45,486 nucleotides of DNA from NCBI RefSeq assembly GCF_004348425.1, contig NZ_SMKK01000046.1:1-45486 (forward strand). Direction: 5' to 3'. This stretch comes from Actinomadura sp. 7K507 (GTDB lineage: Bacteria; Actinomycetota; Actinomycetes; Streptosporangiales; Streptosporangiaceae). This document shows positions 15,986 through 26,000 of this stretch, piece by piece (position 1 is the stretch's first letter; each line of letters opens with the position of its first letter). The notes beneath the pieces were generated by a model, which made no database searches, was not told where the DNA came from, and saw only the letters and a program-made list of their open reading frames with translations. The position numbers and the translations under genes were made by a program.

Positions 15986-18900
15986 ATGGACGGTCACGCG
16001 CCGGAACCGATCGCCGTGGTGGGCGCGTCCTGCCGCCTGCCCGGCGCCCCGGGGCTGCGGGAGTTCTGGGAGGGCCTGAGCGGCGAGCGGGAGGCCGTGA
16101 CCGCACTGGCCGACGGCGATCTGCTGCGTGCCGGGGTGAGCCCGGAGGAACTCGCCGACCCGTCCTACGTGCGGGCGGCGGCGCTGATGCCGGACGCCGC
16201 CGGGTTCGACGCCGCGTTCTTCGGCATGACGGCCGGGGAGGCGCGGCGCTGCGACCCGCAGGCGCGGGTCTTCGCCGAGCTGGCGCATTCCGCCCTCGAA
16301 AGCGCCGGTCTGGACGTCTCCGCGGTGGGCGAGCGCACCGGGGTGTTCGCGGCCTGCGGGACGGGCCGCTACCGGGACCTGCACCTGCGTGACGATTCGC
16401 CGGGGCCCGATCCGGCCGCTTCGGTGGCGGCGCTTCTCGGGCTGACGGGGCCCTGCGTCGGCATATCGACCGGGTCCCTGGCGGCCGTGCATCTGGCGTG
16501 CGAGGCGCTGCGGTCGGGCGACTGCGACATCGCCGTCGCGGGCGGCGGCCATATCCGCATGCCCTACGGTCACGGCTACCGGTGGGCGCCGGGCTCGCGG
16601 TACGCGCCGGACGGCCGGTGCCGCCCTTTCGACGCCCGCGCGGCCGGGACGGTCCCCGGCAGCGGCGCCGGCGTCGTGGTGCTGCGGCGGCTCTCGGAAG
16701 CGATCCTGGACGGTTCCCGGATCCTCGGGGTCGTTCGCGGCGGGGCCACGTCGCACGATCCGGCCGGGCCGTCCCGTTGCATCGCCGAAGCGCTGGACGC
16801 GGCCGCCGTCGACGCGGACGCCATCGGGTACGTGGAGGCCCACGGATCCGGCGTACCGGCCGAGGACCTCGCGGAGCTGGCCGCGCTGGGCGAGGTCATG
16901 GAAGGGCCGGTGCGGCTGGGGTCGGTGAAGTCCGCGGTGGGCGACCTCGCGTCGGCCGCGGGCGCGGCGGGGCTGCTCAAGGTCCTGCTGTCACTGGAAC
17001 GGGGCAGGATCCCGGCGACCGTCAACGCCCGCACCCCGCATCCCGCGATCCGGTCGGGCCCGTTCGACATCGTCGGTGAGAGCCGCGCCTGGCCGCGCGC
17101 GGACGGCACGTCCCGGCAGGCCCTGGTGTGCGACCGGGCCACGGGTGACGTGCACGCCTGCCTGGTCGTCGCGGAGGGACCGCCCGCCCCCGCGCCCCTG
17201 CCGGATCGCAGGCCGCGGCTGGTGGTCTGGTCCGGGCACGACGCCCGCGCGGCGGACGAGGTGCGCGCGGGCCTGGCCCGGCACTTCGCCGGAGGCGCCG
17301 GGGACTTCGAGGACGCGGTCGCGACCTTGCAGCAGGGCCGGGCGACCCGTTCCCATCGCGGCGCCGCGGTCTGCTCCGATGCCGCCGAAGCCGCGGCGGC
17401 GCTCGCCGGGGAGGCGCAGGCGACCGAGGCGGGCGCCCCGAGGGTGGCGTTCGCGTTTCCCGGTGCCTTCGCCGGACCGCTCCCGCAGGGCCTCTACGGC
17501 ACCGAGCGCACCTTCACGGAGACCGCCGACGTCCTGCTGGAACGGTTCGAGGACGAGGGACTGGACATCTACGACCTCTGGACGTCGGGAGAGATGCCGG
17601 AGGACGGGCCAGAGGCCCGAGCGCTCCTGTTCACCTTCGAGTACGCCCTGGCGCGGATGTGGCAGGCATGGGGCGTGCAGCCACACGCGCTGGTGGGCCA
17701 CGGCGTGGGCGAGGTCGTCGCTGACGTGGTGCGTGGAACGCGCGAGCTCGGCAGCGTGATGGCCACCGACCTACCCGATCTGATCACGCCGTCCGTGGGC
17801 GACCACATGCGGGAGGTGCGCGCGACCGGGGCCGAGGTGGTCCTGGAGGCGGGCCCGGGAGACGCCCTCACCCGGCTGTTCCCGGACGACGGTCCCGTCA
17901 CGGCTCTGGCGTCGTTCAGGGCGGACGGTCGCGGCGGCACACGCCCCGTGCTCGAAACCCTCGGGCGGTTGTGGACGATGGGCCGGCCGGTCGACTGGGC
18001 GGCGCTGGACTCCGACCGTCCGCCGCGCCGCGTCCCGCTGCCCGCCTACCCCTACCGGCGCGAACGGCACTGGGCCGTCCCCGGCTCCGGCCCGGCCGCT
18101 CCGAAGACCGGTACCGCCCCGGCGCGGGAGACCGCGATGGACCCGGAGATCACGCAGGTCCCCGGCCTGCCCGCCCCGGCCGAGCCGCTGCGCCCGCTGT
18201 CGCGCACCCAGCACGCGTTCTGGATGCTGGAGCGGCTCGCCCCCGGTACCGGCGTCTCCAACATCGGCATCGCGTTCCGCACCGCCCGCCCCCTCCGCTG
18301 GTACCCGCTGCAGACCGCGGTGGAGCGGCTGGTCGCCCGGCAGCCCGCACTGCGGCTGCGGTTCCCCGAGGTGGACGGCGTCCCGCTGCGCCACCTGACC
18401 GGCCCCGGCGACGCCCGGATCGAGGTGCCGACCGACACCACCACCGAGGAGACGCTGATCGGCGATCTCCAGGCGTTCCTGGACGAGCCGTTCGACCTGG
18501 GCCGCGACCCGCTGTTCCGGGCCGGGCACTTCGTCCTGCCGGACGGCGCCAGCGTGGTGTGCCTGGCCGCCCACCACATCGTGATCGACGCGCCCGCCGT
18601 CCAGCTCCTGGTCGAGGAGATCGGGCGGCTGTACGACGCCGTCGCCGAAGGGCGCGCCGTCCCGGAGGACCTGGCCGGGCCCGCGCCGCTGCTTGCCGAG
18701 CCGGAGCCCGACCCCGCGTCCCTGCGCTACTGGACCGACCGGCTGCGCGGCGCCGAACCCGAGGCGATGGTGCTGCCGGGCACCCGGCTGGCGCCGCGGC
18801 GCCCGACGTTCGCCGGGCACACCTGCAGCTGGGAGATGGCGGCGTCCGCGCGGGACGCGCTGGAGCGGCTGCGCGGCCGGCTCCAGGTGACCGACAACAT

Positions 18901-21244
18901 CATCCTGATGAGCGCGTTCGCGCTGATGCTGCTGCGCCACGGAGCGGGCCCCGACCTGGTGATCGGGATACCGGTCACCACCCGGCGTCCCGCCACCCGC
19001 CGCAGTGTCGGCTACGGGGTCAGCACCCTGCCGCTCCGGGTGCGCCCCGACCCGGGCGCCGGGTTCGCCGACCTGGTCCGGCAGGTGGCGGAGGCGTTCT
19101 TCGAAGGCGTGGAGCACGCGGACGTCTCGGTGGAGACGGTGATCACCGAGCGGGGGCACGGCACCGGCGACTGGCGCGTCCCGCTGTTCCGGCACATGTT
19201 CAACTACCGGCCCTGGACCGACGAGCGGATCGCGATCACCGGTGAGGTGCCCGGCTACATCGAGGACCTGTTCGACCGCAGCCGGCTCGACCTGCAGTGC
19301 GTCGCCGTCCCCGAGCCGGGCCGCTTCACGCTGCGCGCGTGGCACAGCACGGAGGTGCACGACGAGGCGGAGATCGCGTCGTACATCGCGCGGATGCAGG
19401 TGCTGCTGGAGGAGGCGGCCGAGGACGCCGGCCGTCCGGTAGCGGAACTGGGCCTGGCCTCGGCGGGCGACCGCGCGGTGCTCGACGCCCTCAACGGCAC
19501 GGAGCGGACGTGGGACGGTCCGGGAACGCTCGCGCAGCGCATCGCCCGGCGGGCCGCCGAGTCGCCGGACGCCGCCGCGGTCGTGGACGGCGACGACACG
19601 GTCACCTACGCGCGGCTGGTCGCGCAGGCCGTCGCGGTACGCGACCTCCTGCGCGAGCACGGCACGGAGCCGGGAGACGTCGTGGCGCTCGCGCTCGGCC
19701 GGTCGGCGGCCATGGCGGCGGCGGTGCTCGGGGTGTGGGCGGCGGGCGCGGCGTACCTGCCCCTGGACGCGCGGCAACCGGAGATGCGGCTGTCCTACCA
19801 GGTCGAGGACGCCGGCGCGCGCGCAGTGCTGGTGCGGCCCGGCGAGAGCGCCGGATGGGCCGGCGAGCGGCCGGTCCTCCCGGTCCCGGACGCCACCGGG
19901 CCGGGTGAGCTGCTGGACCGGGGCGCCCCCGAGCCGGGGGCCGCCGCCTACGTGATCCACACCTCGGGGTCGACGGGCCGCCCCAAGGGCGTCGCGGTCT
20001 CCCATCGCAACCTGCTCAACCTGGTCTGCGACTTCGCCGAACGGCTCGGGTGCGGGCCGGGCGAGCCCGTGCTCTGGTCGACCACCACGTCCTTCGACAT
20101 CTCCTGGCTGGAGCTGTTCCTGCCGCTGCTGTGCGGGGCCCCGCTCGTGGTGGCGCCGGACGAGGCGCAGCTGAAGCCGTCCGCCTTCCTGGGACTGGTC
20201 GAGCGCCACGACGTCGCCGTGATCCAGGCGACGCCGACCGCGTGGCGGCTGGTCGCGGCCGAGGCGGCCGGGGAGCTGAGGGGCCGCACGGTGCTGTGCG
20301 GCGGGGAGCCGATGCCCGCCGCGCTCGCCCGCCGGCTGCTGTCGGCGGGGTGCCGCCTTTTCAACGTGTACGGCCCGACCGAGACCACGATCTGGTCGAC
20401 CGCCGCCGAGATCACCGGAGCGCCGGAGGATCCCGTGCCGGTCGGCGCCCCCCTCGCCAACACGCGGGTCTTCGTCCTGGACGAGGCGGGCCGGGAACTG
20501 CCGCCCGGCGTGCCGGGGGAGCTGTGCGTCGCGGGCGACGGGGTGAGCCTGGGCTACCCGGCGCGGCCGGACCTGACCGCCGAGCGGTTCGGAGACCATC
20601 CCCGGCACGGGCGGTTCTACCGGACCGGCGACCAGGCCCGGGTGCGGCACGACGGTGCCCTGGAGCTGCTCGGACGGGCCGACCGGCAGGTGAAGCTGCG
20701 CGGCCACCGCATCGAGCTGGGCGAGGTCGAGGCGGTGCTGCACGAGCACCGCCGGGTCCGGGCCGCCGCCGTCACGCTGGCGGGCGACCCGCAGGGCGAC
20801 GGGCGGCTGGTCGCCTACGTCGAGCCGGACGCCGCGCCCGGCGACGGGCTGGCCGAGGAGTTGTGGCGGCACGCCCGCGCCCGGCTGCCCGGCTACGCCG
20901 TGCCCTCGGGATTCACGCTGCTGGACGGCCTCCCCGCGACGCCCAACGGCAAGATCGACTACGCCCGCCTCCCGGCGCCGGAGGAGGCTCCCGCGCCGGC
21001 CGCCGCGCCGTCCCCGGGCGACCCCGGGCTGGTGGAGCGCCTGGTCGGGCTGTGGCGGGAGACGCTGCGACGCCCCGGCCTGGGCGCGCGCGACAACTTC
21101 TTCCTGCACGGCGGGCATTCGATCCTCGCGGTGCGGCTGGTGAGCGCCCTGGAGGAGATCGCGGGCACCGAGGTGGACGTGCGGACGGTGTTCGAGTATC
21201 CGACCCCCGCCGAACTGGCCGCGCATCTGGGGGAGAGGCCATGA
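15986..21244 (+). CDS. hybrid synthetase: inactive KS, inactive AT, C-A(Gly)-PCP
   Basis: A 1752-residue protein. KS-like region: residues 10-400. The active-site block reads GPCVGISTGSLAAVH (155-169), about three residues shorter than the usual form and without the catalytic Cys; the KS His in VEAHGSG remains, but the KxNxGH His is Asp (VKSAVGD). AT-like region: about 485-690, shortened by roughly 100 residues, with GHGVGE in place of GHSxGE and no HAFH-type motif. C domain: about 736-1170 with HHIVIDA near residue 865. A domain: about 1182-1660; pocket residues read by eye D-I-L-Q-L-G-V-I-W-K, one change from the glycine code I recall. PCP: GGHSI near 1710. Probably acts as an NRPS glycine module with a vestigial PKS half. 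Stop overlaps the thioesterase start (ATGA). Confidence 0.88.
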   Translation: MDGHAPEPIAVVGASCRLPGAPGLREFWEGLSGEREAVTALADGDLLRAGVSPEELADPSYVRAAALMPDAAGFDAAFFGMTAGEARRCDPQARVFAELAHSALESAGLDVSAVGERTGVFAACGTGRYRDLHLRDDSPGPDPAASVAALLGLTGPCVGISTGSLAAVHLACEALRSGDCDIAVAGGGHIRMPYGHGYRWAPGSRYAPDGRCRPFDARAAGTVPGSGAGVVVLRRLSEAILDGSRILGVVRGGATSHDPAGPSRCIAEALDAAAVDADAIGYVEAHGSGVPAEDLAELAALGEVMEGPVRLGSVKSAVGDLASAAGAAGLLKVLLSLERGRIPATVNARTPHPAIRSGPFDIVGESRAWPRADGTSRQALVCDRATGDVHACLVVAEGPPAPAPLPDRRPRLVVWSGHDARAADEVRAGLARHFAGGAGDFEDAVATLQQGRATRSHRGAAVCSDAAEAAAALAGEAQATEAGAPRVAFAFPGAFAGPLPQGLYGTERTFTETADVLLERFEDEGLDIYDLWTSGEMPEDGPEARALLFTFEYALARMWQAWGVQPHALVGHGVGEVVADVVRGTRELGSVMATDLPDLITPSVGDHMREVRATGAEVVLEAGPGDALTRLFPDDGPVTALASFRADGRGGTRPVLETLGRLWTMGRPVDWAALDSDRPPRRVPLPAYPYRRERHWAVPGSGPAAPKTGTAPARETAMDPEITQVPGLPAPAEPLRPLSRTQHAFWMLERLAPGTGVSNIGIAFRTARPLRWYPLQTAVERLVARQPALRLRFPEVDGVPLRHLTGPGDARIEVPTDTTTEETLIGDLQAFLDEPFDLGRDPLFRAGHFVLPDGASVVCLAAHHIVIDAPAVQLLVEEIGRLYDAVAEGRAVPEDLAGPAPLLAEPEPDPASLRYWTDRLRGAEPEAMVLPGTRLAPRRPTFAGHTCSWEMAASARDALERLRGRLQVTDNIILMSAFALMLLRHGAGPDLVIGIPVTTRRPATRRSVGYGVSTLPLRVRPDPGAGFADLVRQVAEAFFEGVEHADVSVETVITERGHGTGDWRVPLFRHMFNYRPWTDERIAITGEVPGYIEDLFDRSRLDLQCVAVPEPGRFTLRAWHSTEVHDEAEIASYIARMQVLLEEAAEDAGRPVAELGLASAGDRAVLDALNGTERTWDGPGTLAQRIARRAAESPDAAAVVDGDDTVTYARLVAQAVAVRDLLREHGTEPGDVVALALGRSAAMAAAVLGVWAAGAAYLPLDARQPEMRLSYQVEDAGARAVLVRPGESAGWAGERPVLPVPDATGPGELLDRGAPEPGAAAYVIHTSGSTGRPKGVAVSHRNLLNLVCDFAERLGCGPGEPVLWSTTTSFDISWLELFLPLLCGAPLVVAPDEAQLKPSAFLGLVERHDVAVIQATPTAWRLVAAEAAGELRGRTVLCGGEPMPAALARRLLSAGCRLFNVYGPTETTIWSTAAEITGAPEDPVPVGAPLANTRVFVLDEAGRELPPGVPGELCVAGDGVSLGYPARPDLTAERFGDHPRHGRFYRTGDQARVRHDGALELLGRADRQVKLRGHRIELGEVEAVLHEHRRVRAAAVTLAGDPQGDGRLVAYVEPDAAPGDGLAEELWRHARARLPGYAVPSGFTLLDGLPATPNGKIDYARLPAPEEAPAPAAAPSPGDPGLVERLVGLWRETLRRPGLGARDNFFLHGGHSILAVRLVSALEEIAGTEVDVRTVFEYPTPAELAAHLGERP

Positions 21245-21993
21245 GCCCGCCGCTGTTCGTCCCGGTCGAGGCGCGTCCCGAGGCGCGGATCCGGCTGGTG
21301 GTCTTCCCCCATGCCGGCGGCGGGCCCGCGTCGGCCGGCTCGCTGGCCGGCCGCTTCCCCGGCGACGTCGAGGTCTGGTCGGTCAGCCCGCCGGGACGGC
21401 AGGCCCGCCTGGCCGAACCGCCCCGCACCGACCTGGATCCGTTCGTGGCGGACCTCGCGGCCGACCTCCCCCGGCACGTCCCGGAGCCGTTCGCGCTGTT
21501 CGGTTACTGCAGCGGCGCCCTGCTGGCCTTCCTGACGTGCCGGGCGCTGGACCGCCCCGCGGCACGGCTGATCGTCGGCTCGTTCGCCGCCCCGGACGTC
21601 GCGGTGCTGCCGCGCCGGCTGCACGCGCTGCCCTCGGACCTGTTCTGGGACGAGCTGATCGAGATGGGCGGCGTCCCGGACGAGATCGCCGCGCGGGAGG
21701 CGCTGCGGCCGGTGCTGGAACCGGCGCTGCGCGCCGACTTCGGCCTGCTCGCCGGATACCGGCACCGCCCGGCCGCCGCCCCGCTCGGCACGCCGGTCAC
21801 CGTCCTGTACGGGCGGCACGACACCTCGCTGACCCGGGGCGGGCTGCTGGGCTGGCGGCGGCAGACCGCGGACCGCCCCGTCCTGCGGGGGCTGGACGCA
21901 TCGCACTGGCTGGCCGAGACCGCCCCGGACGAGCTGGCCGCCGTCATCGCCGAGGAACTCGGGAGCGCCGGATGCGTCTCGGATACAGCCTGA
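21241..21993 (+). CDS. type II thioesterase with Cys at the nucleophile position
   Basis: Stand-alone alpha/beta hydrolase of 250 residues, the usual length of editing thioesterases that clear misloaded carrier proteins in NRPS/PKS systems. N-terminal signature RLVVFPHAGGGPASAGSLA and SPPGRQARLAEPP are typical. The nucleophile elbow is GYCSG (residues 88-92) where the family has GHSMG, putting Cys90 in place of Ser. The acid is expected in VLYGRHDTSL and the His in LDASHWLAE. ATG 21241 overlaps the synthetase stop. Its own end overlaps the next start by 22 bp. It could have a dedicated transfer or release role rather than editing. Confidence 0.88.
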   Translation: MSPPLFVPVEARPEARIRLVVFPHAGGGPASAGSLAGRFPGDVEVWSVSPPGRQARLAEPPRTDLDPFVADLAADLPRHVPEPFALFGYCSGALLAFLTCRALDRPAARLIVGSFAAPDVAVLPRRLHALPSDLFWDELIEMGGVPDEIAAREALRPVLEPALRADFGLLAGYRHRPAAAPLGTPVTVLYGRHDTSLTRGGLLGWRRQTADRPVLRGLDASHWLAETAPDELAAVIAEELGSAGCVSDTA

Positions 21994-23012
21994 GCTACTG
22001 GGGCAACACCGGGCTGCGGCCCGCCGACCACCTGGAGCTGGTCGCCGAGGCCGAACGGCTCGGCTACGACTCGGTGTGGGCGGCGGAGACCTACGGCACC
22101 GACCCCGCCGCCCTGATGGCCTGGCTCGCGGGCCGCACCGGTCGGATCGGGCTGGGCACCGCGATCCTCCAGATGCCCGCGCGCCGCCCCGTCGCCGCGG
22201 CGATGACCGCGGCGACGATCGACCAGATCTCCGGGGGACGGTTCCGCCTGGGGCTCGGCTTCTCCGGGCCGCAGCTGGTGGAGGGCTGGCACGGGCTGCC
22301 CTACGGCCGTCCGCTGGCGGAGTCCCGCGACTACGTCGCGGTCGTCCGCAAGGCGCTGGCCCGCGAGCCGGTCGTGCACGAGGGCGAGACGCTGACCGTC
22401 CCCCTGCCGGGCGGGCAGGGCAAGGAGATGTCGCTGGCCGTCTCGCCGGTCCAGGAGGAGCTTCCCGTCTACCTGGCGACGATCGGGCCGAAGGCGGTCG
22501 CGCTCACCGGTGAGATCGCCGACGGCTGGCTGCCGCTCAACGTCCCGCCGGAGTACCTGGACGGCTGCCGCGGGCTGCTGGAGGAGGGCGCGGCCCGCTC
22601 CGGCCGGTCCCTGGACGGCTTCGACACCGCCCCGATGATCCTCACCCTCGTCGAGGACGACCTCGACATCGCCTACGACATGATGCGCCCGATGCTGGCC
22701 CTGTACCTGGGCGGCATGGGCTCGCGGAAGACGAACTTCCACAACCGGCTCGCGCGGCGGCTCGGCTTCGCCGGCGAGGCCGAGGCGATGCAGGAGGCGT
22801 TCCTGGCCGGACGGCAGGCCGAGGCGATCGCGGCGATGTCGGACGAGCTGGTCGACGCCATGACCATCTGCGGGCCGCCCGAGCACGTCCGCGACCGGAT
22901 CGCCGCGTACCGCGAGGCGGGCGCCACCACCCTGATCGTCGGCCTGGTGCATCCCACGCTGCGGCTCCGGATGGAGCAGCTACGCCTGATCGCCGAGCTG
23001 GCCGGAGTCTAG
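21972..23012 (+). CDS. LLM-class (luciferase-like) flavin-dependent oxidoreductase
   Basis: A 346-residue TIM-barrel flavoprotein that would use FMN or F420. Signatures are RLGYSLSYWGN at the start, AERLGYDSVWAAETYGTDP, GLGTAILQMPARRPVAAAMT, and SGGRFRLGLGFSGPQ. ATG 21972 lies inside the end of the thioesterase gene, so translation is coupled. In assembly-line clusters such enzymes hydroxylate or oxidise carrier-bound intermediates or the product; here the target is unknown. The last 33 bp overlap the end of the convergent NRPS gene. Confidence 0.88.
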   Translation: MRLGYSLSYWGNTGLRPADHLELVAEAERLGYDSVWAAETYGTDPAALMAWLAGRTGRIGLGTAILQMPARRPVAAAMTAATIDQISGGRFRLGLGFSGPQLVEGWHGLPYGRPLAESRDYVAVVRKALAREPVVHEGETLTVPLPGGQGKEMSLAVSPVQEELPVYLATIGPKAVALTGEIADGWLPLNVPPEYLDGCRGLLEEGAARSGRSLDGFDTAPMILTLVEDDLDIAYDMMRPMLALYLGGMGSRKTNFHNRLARRLGFAGEAEAMQEAFLAGRQAEAIAAMSDELVDAMTICGPPEHVRDRIAAYREAGATTLIVGLVHPTLRLRMEQLRLIAELAGV

Positions 23013-26000
23013 CCGGGCCCGCGCCTCCTCGTCGGTGAGCCGGTCGATCTCCTCGGCGAGCAGCCGCTCCACCTCGGCGGCGAGGTCCCGCAGGGTGCGG
23101 TGGGCGAAGACGGTCCGGACGGGGACGTCCAGTTCGAGGGTCGCGCCGAGCCGGGCGGTCACCTTGGTGGCCAGCAGCGAGTGCCCGCCGAGGTCGAAGA
23201 AGTCGTCCGAGGTCCCGGCGCGGTCGATGCCCAGCACCTCGCACCAGATCTCGGCGACCAGGTCCTCGGCGGCCGTTTCCGGGGGCGTGTGCTCGCGATC
23301 CCTGCTTCCCCGTTCGGGTGCGGGCAGTCCGGCCCGGTCGAGCTTGCCGTTGGGGGTGAGAGGCAGCCGGTCCAAGGGGACGAAGGCGGCCGGGAGCATG
23401 TAGGCGGGCAGCACCCGGCCCAGATGCCCGCGCAGCTCGTCCGCCCAGGGCCGCGCACCGGCCTGGGCGACGACGTACGCGGTCAGCCTGGGGTCGCCCG
23501 GAAGGTCCTCCCGCACGACGACCGCCGCCCCGGCCACCTGCGGGTGCTCCAGCAGGACGGACTCGATCTCCGCCGGCTCGATCCGGTACCCGCGCAGCTT
23601 CACCTGGTCGTCCGCGCGTCCCAGGAACTCCAGCGCGCCGTCGGGCCGGTACCGGGCCAGGTCACCGGTCCGGTAGAGGCGGCCGCCCGGGGGCCCGAAC
23701 GGGTCGGGGACGAAGCGCTCGGCGGTCGTGGCGGGACGGCCGCGGTAGCCGCGGGCCACCCCGTCCCCGCCGACGCAGACCTCCCCGGCCGCGCCGATCG
23801 GCACCGGATCGAGCCCGCCGTCCAGCAGGTGCACGCGGGTGCCGGGCAGCGGGCGCCCGATCGGGGGTCGCTCCTCCGCCCGGCCGGGATCCAGCTCGGC
23901 GGAGGTGGCGATGATCGTCGTCTCGGTCGGGCCGTAGGTGTTCACCAGCCGCACGCCGGTACGTCCGAGGCGCGCCCATGCGGCCAGCGCCGCGCCCGGC
24001 AGCGGGTCCGCGCCGAGGATCAGCAGCCGCAGGCCCTCCGGCCAGCGGATCCGCTCCCCGTGCGAGACCAGCTCCAGCCAGTACGACGTGGGCAGGTCGA
24101 GGACGGTGAGCGCGGCCCCTTCGGACGTGCCGAAGAAGTCCGGGAGCGGCATGCCCGCGGGAGGCAGGACCAGCGCGGCCCCCGAGGCGAGCGCCGGGTA
24201 GATCTCCTCGGCGTGCGTGTCGAAGCCGATCGAGGCGAACTGGAGCACGCGGTCTCCCGCGCCGAGCCCGTAGTCGTCGCGCATCCTGCGCACGCGGGAC
24301 GCCAGCGCGCGGCGCTCGACCTCCACGCCCTTCGGCCTCCCGGTGGTTCCGGAGGTGTAGCAGACGTAGGCCAGATCGGCCGCCGCGGCGGCGGTGGACG
24401 GCGCGGGGCCCGCCGTGTCCTCCGCGTCCAGCGGCAGCGCGGCGACTCCCGGGACGTGCGCCGACCCGTCGGTGAGCAGCAGCGCGGCGCCGCTGTCGCG
24501 GACCATGTACTCCAGCCGGGCGGGCGGATGGGCGGGGTCGAGCGGCAGGTACGCGGCACCCGCCCGCTGCACGGCGAACAGGGCCGCGACCAGGTCGGGC
24601 GAACGTTCCCCGCAGACCCCCACGACCGTGCCGGGGCCCGCGCCGGCCGCGCGGAGCGCACCGGCGAGACGGCCGGCCCGCGCGTCCAGCTCGGCGTAGG
24701 TGAGGGTGCGCCCCTGCTGGCGCACCGCGACCGCGCCGGGGGTGCGGGCGGCCTGCCGGGACAGCGACTCATCCGGGGCATCCGGGGCGACCGGGGAGCT
24801 TGCGGGGCGGGGACCCGAGGCGAACGTCAGGAGCGTGCGGCGCTCCTCGTCCCCGAGCATCTCCCGGTAGAGGGTGGACAAGGACGGGTCGCCGCCGTCG
24901 GCCACGAGCTCCAGCAGGCGCCGGAAGTGGCCCGCCATCCGCTCCATGGTGGCGCGGTCCCACAGGTCGCGGTTGTAGGACAGGAAGGCGAGCATGTCTT
25001 CCGGCCGCCGGGTGACGTCCAGCATGAGGTCGAACTTGGCCTGGCGGACCCCCGGCTCGAACGGTTCGCAGGCCAGGCCGGGCAGGTCCGCGGTCGCCGC
25101 CTCCGCGTCCTGCATGGCGAACATCGCCTGGAAGAGCGGCGTCCGGCCGGTGTCGCGCCGCGCCCCCAGGGCGGTGATCAGCTCCTCGAAGGGGAGGTCC
25201 TGGTGGGCGAAGGCGTCCAGGGCGGTGCCCCGGGTCCGGTCGAGCAGCTCGCCGAAGGAGGGATCGCCGGACAGGTCGCCGCGCAGCACGATCGTGTTGG
25301 GGAAGAACCCGATCAGCGGTCCCAGTTCGGGACGGTCCCGGCCCGCGACGACCGAGCCGACGCAGACGTCGTCCTGGCCGGCGTGCCGCGACAGCAGCAC
25401 CTGGAACGCGGCGAGCACGGTCATGAACAGCGTGGCCCGCCGGGTGCGCCCCACCCGCTCCAGCCGGCCGGCCAGCTCCGCGGGCAGGACCAGGGCGACA
25501 TGGTCGCCCGCCGAGGTGCGCACCGCGGGACGCGGGCGGTCCGTCGGTATCTCCAGCGTCGGCGCTCCGGCCAGCGCGCCCGACCAGAACGCCAGCTGGT
25601 CGCCGTCGGCGCCCTGCTCCCGCCGGGCGCGCCGCCAGGCCGCGAAGTCGCCGTACTGGATCGGCGGCGGCGGCAGCGGCGACGGCCGCCCGTCCAGGGC
25701 CGCCCCGTACAGCTCGGACAGCTCGGACAGGAACACCTTCAGCGACCAGCCGTCGGCGACGATGTGGTGCAGCACCGCGCAGAGCACGTGGTGGTCCTCG
25801 CCGAGCCGCAGCAGGTGCGTTCTCAGCAGGGGCCCCCGCTCCAGGTCGAACGGGCGGTTGGTGCGGTCGGCAACGAGTTCGCGGGCGCGGGCCTCGCGTT
25901 CACCGGCGGGCAGCCCGGTCAGGTCGAGCCGCTCCGGCTCCACCCGCGCGCCCGCGCCGACCTCCTGGACGGGCCGCCCGTCGCCGGCGGCGGGGAAGCG

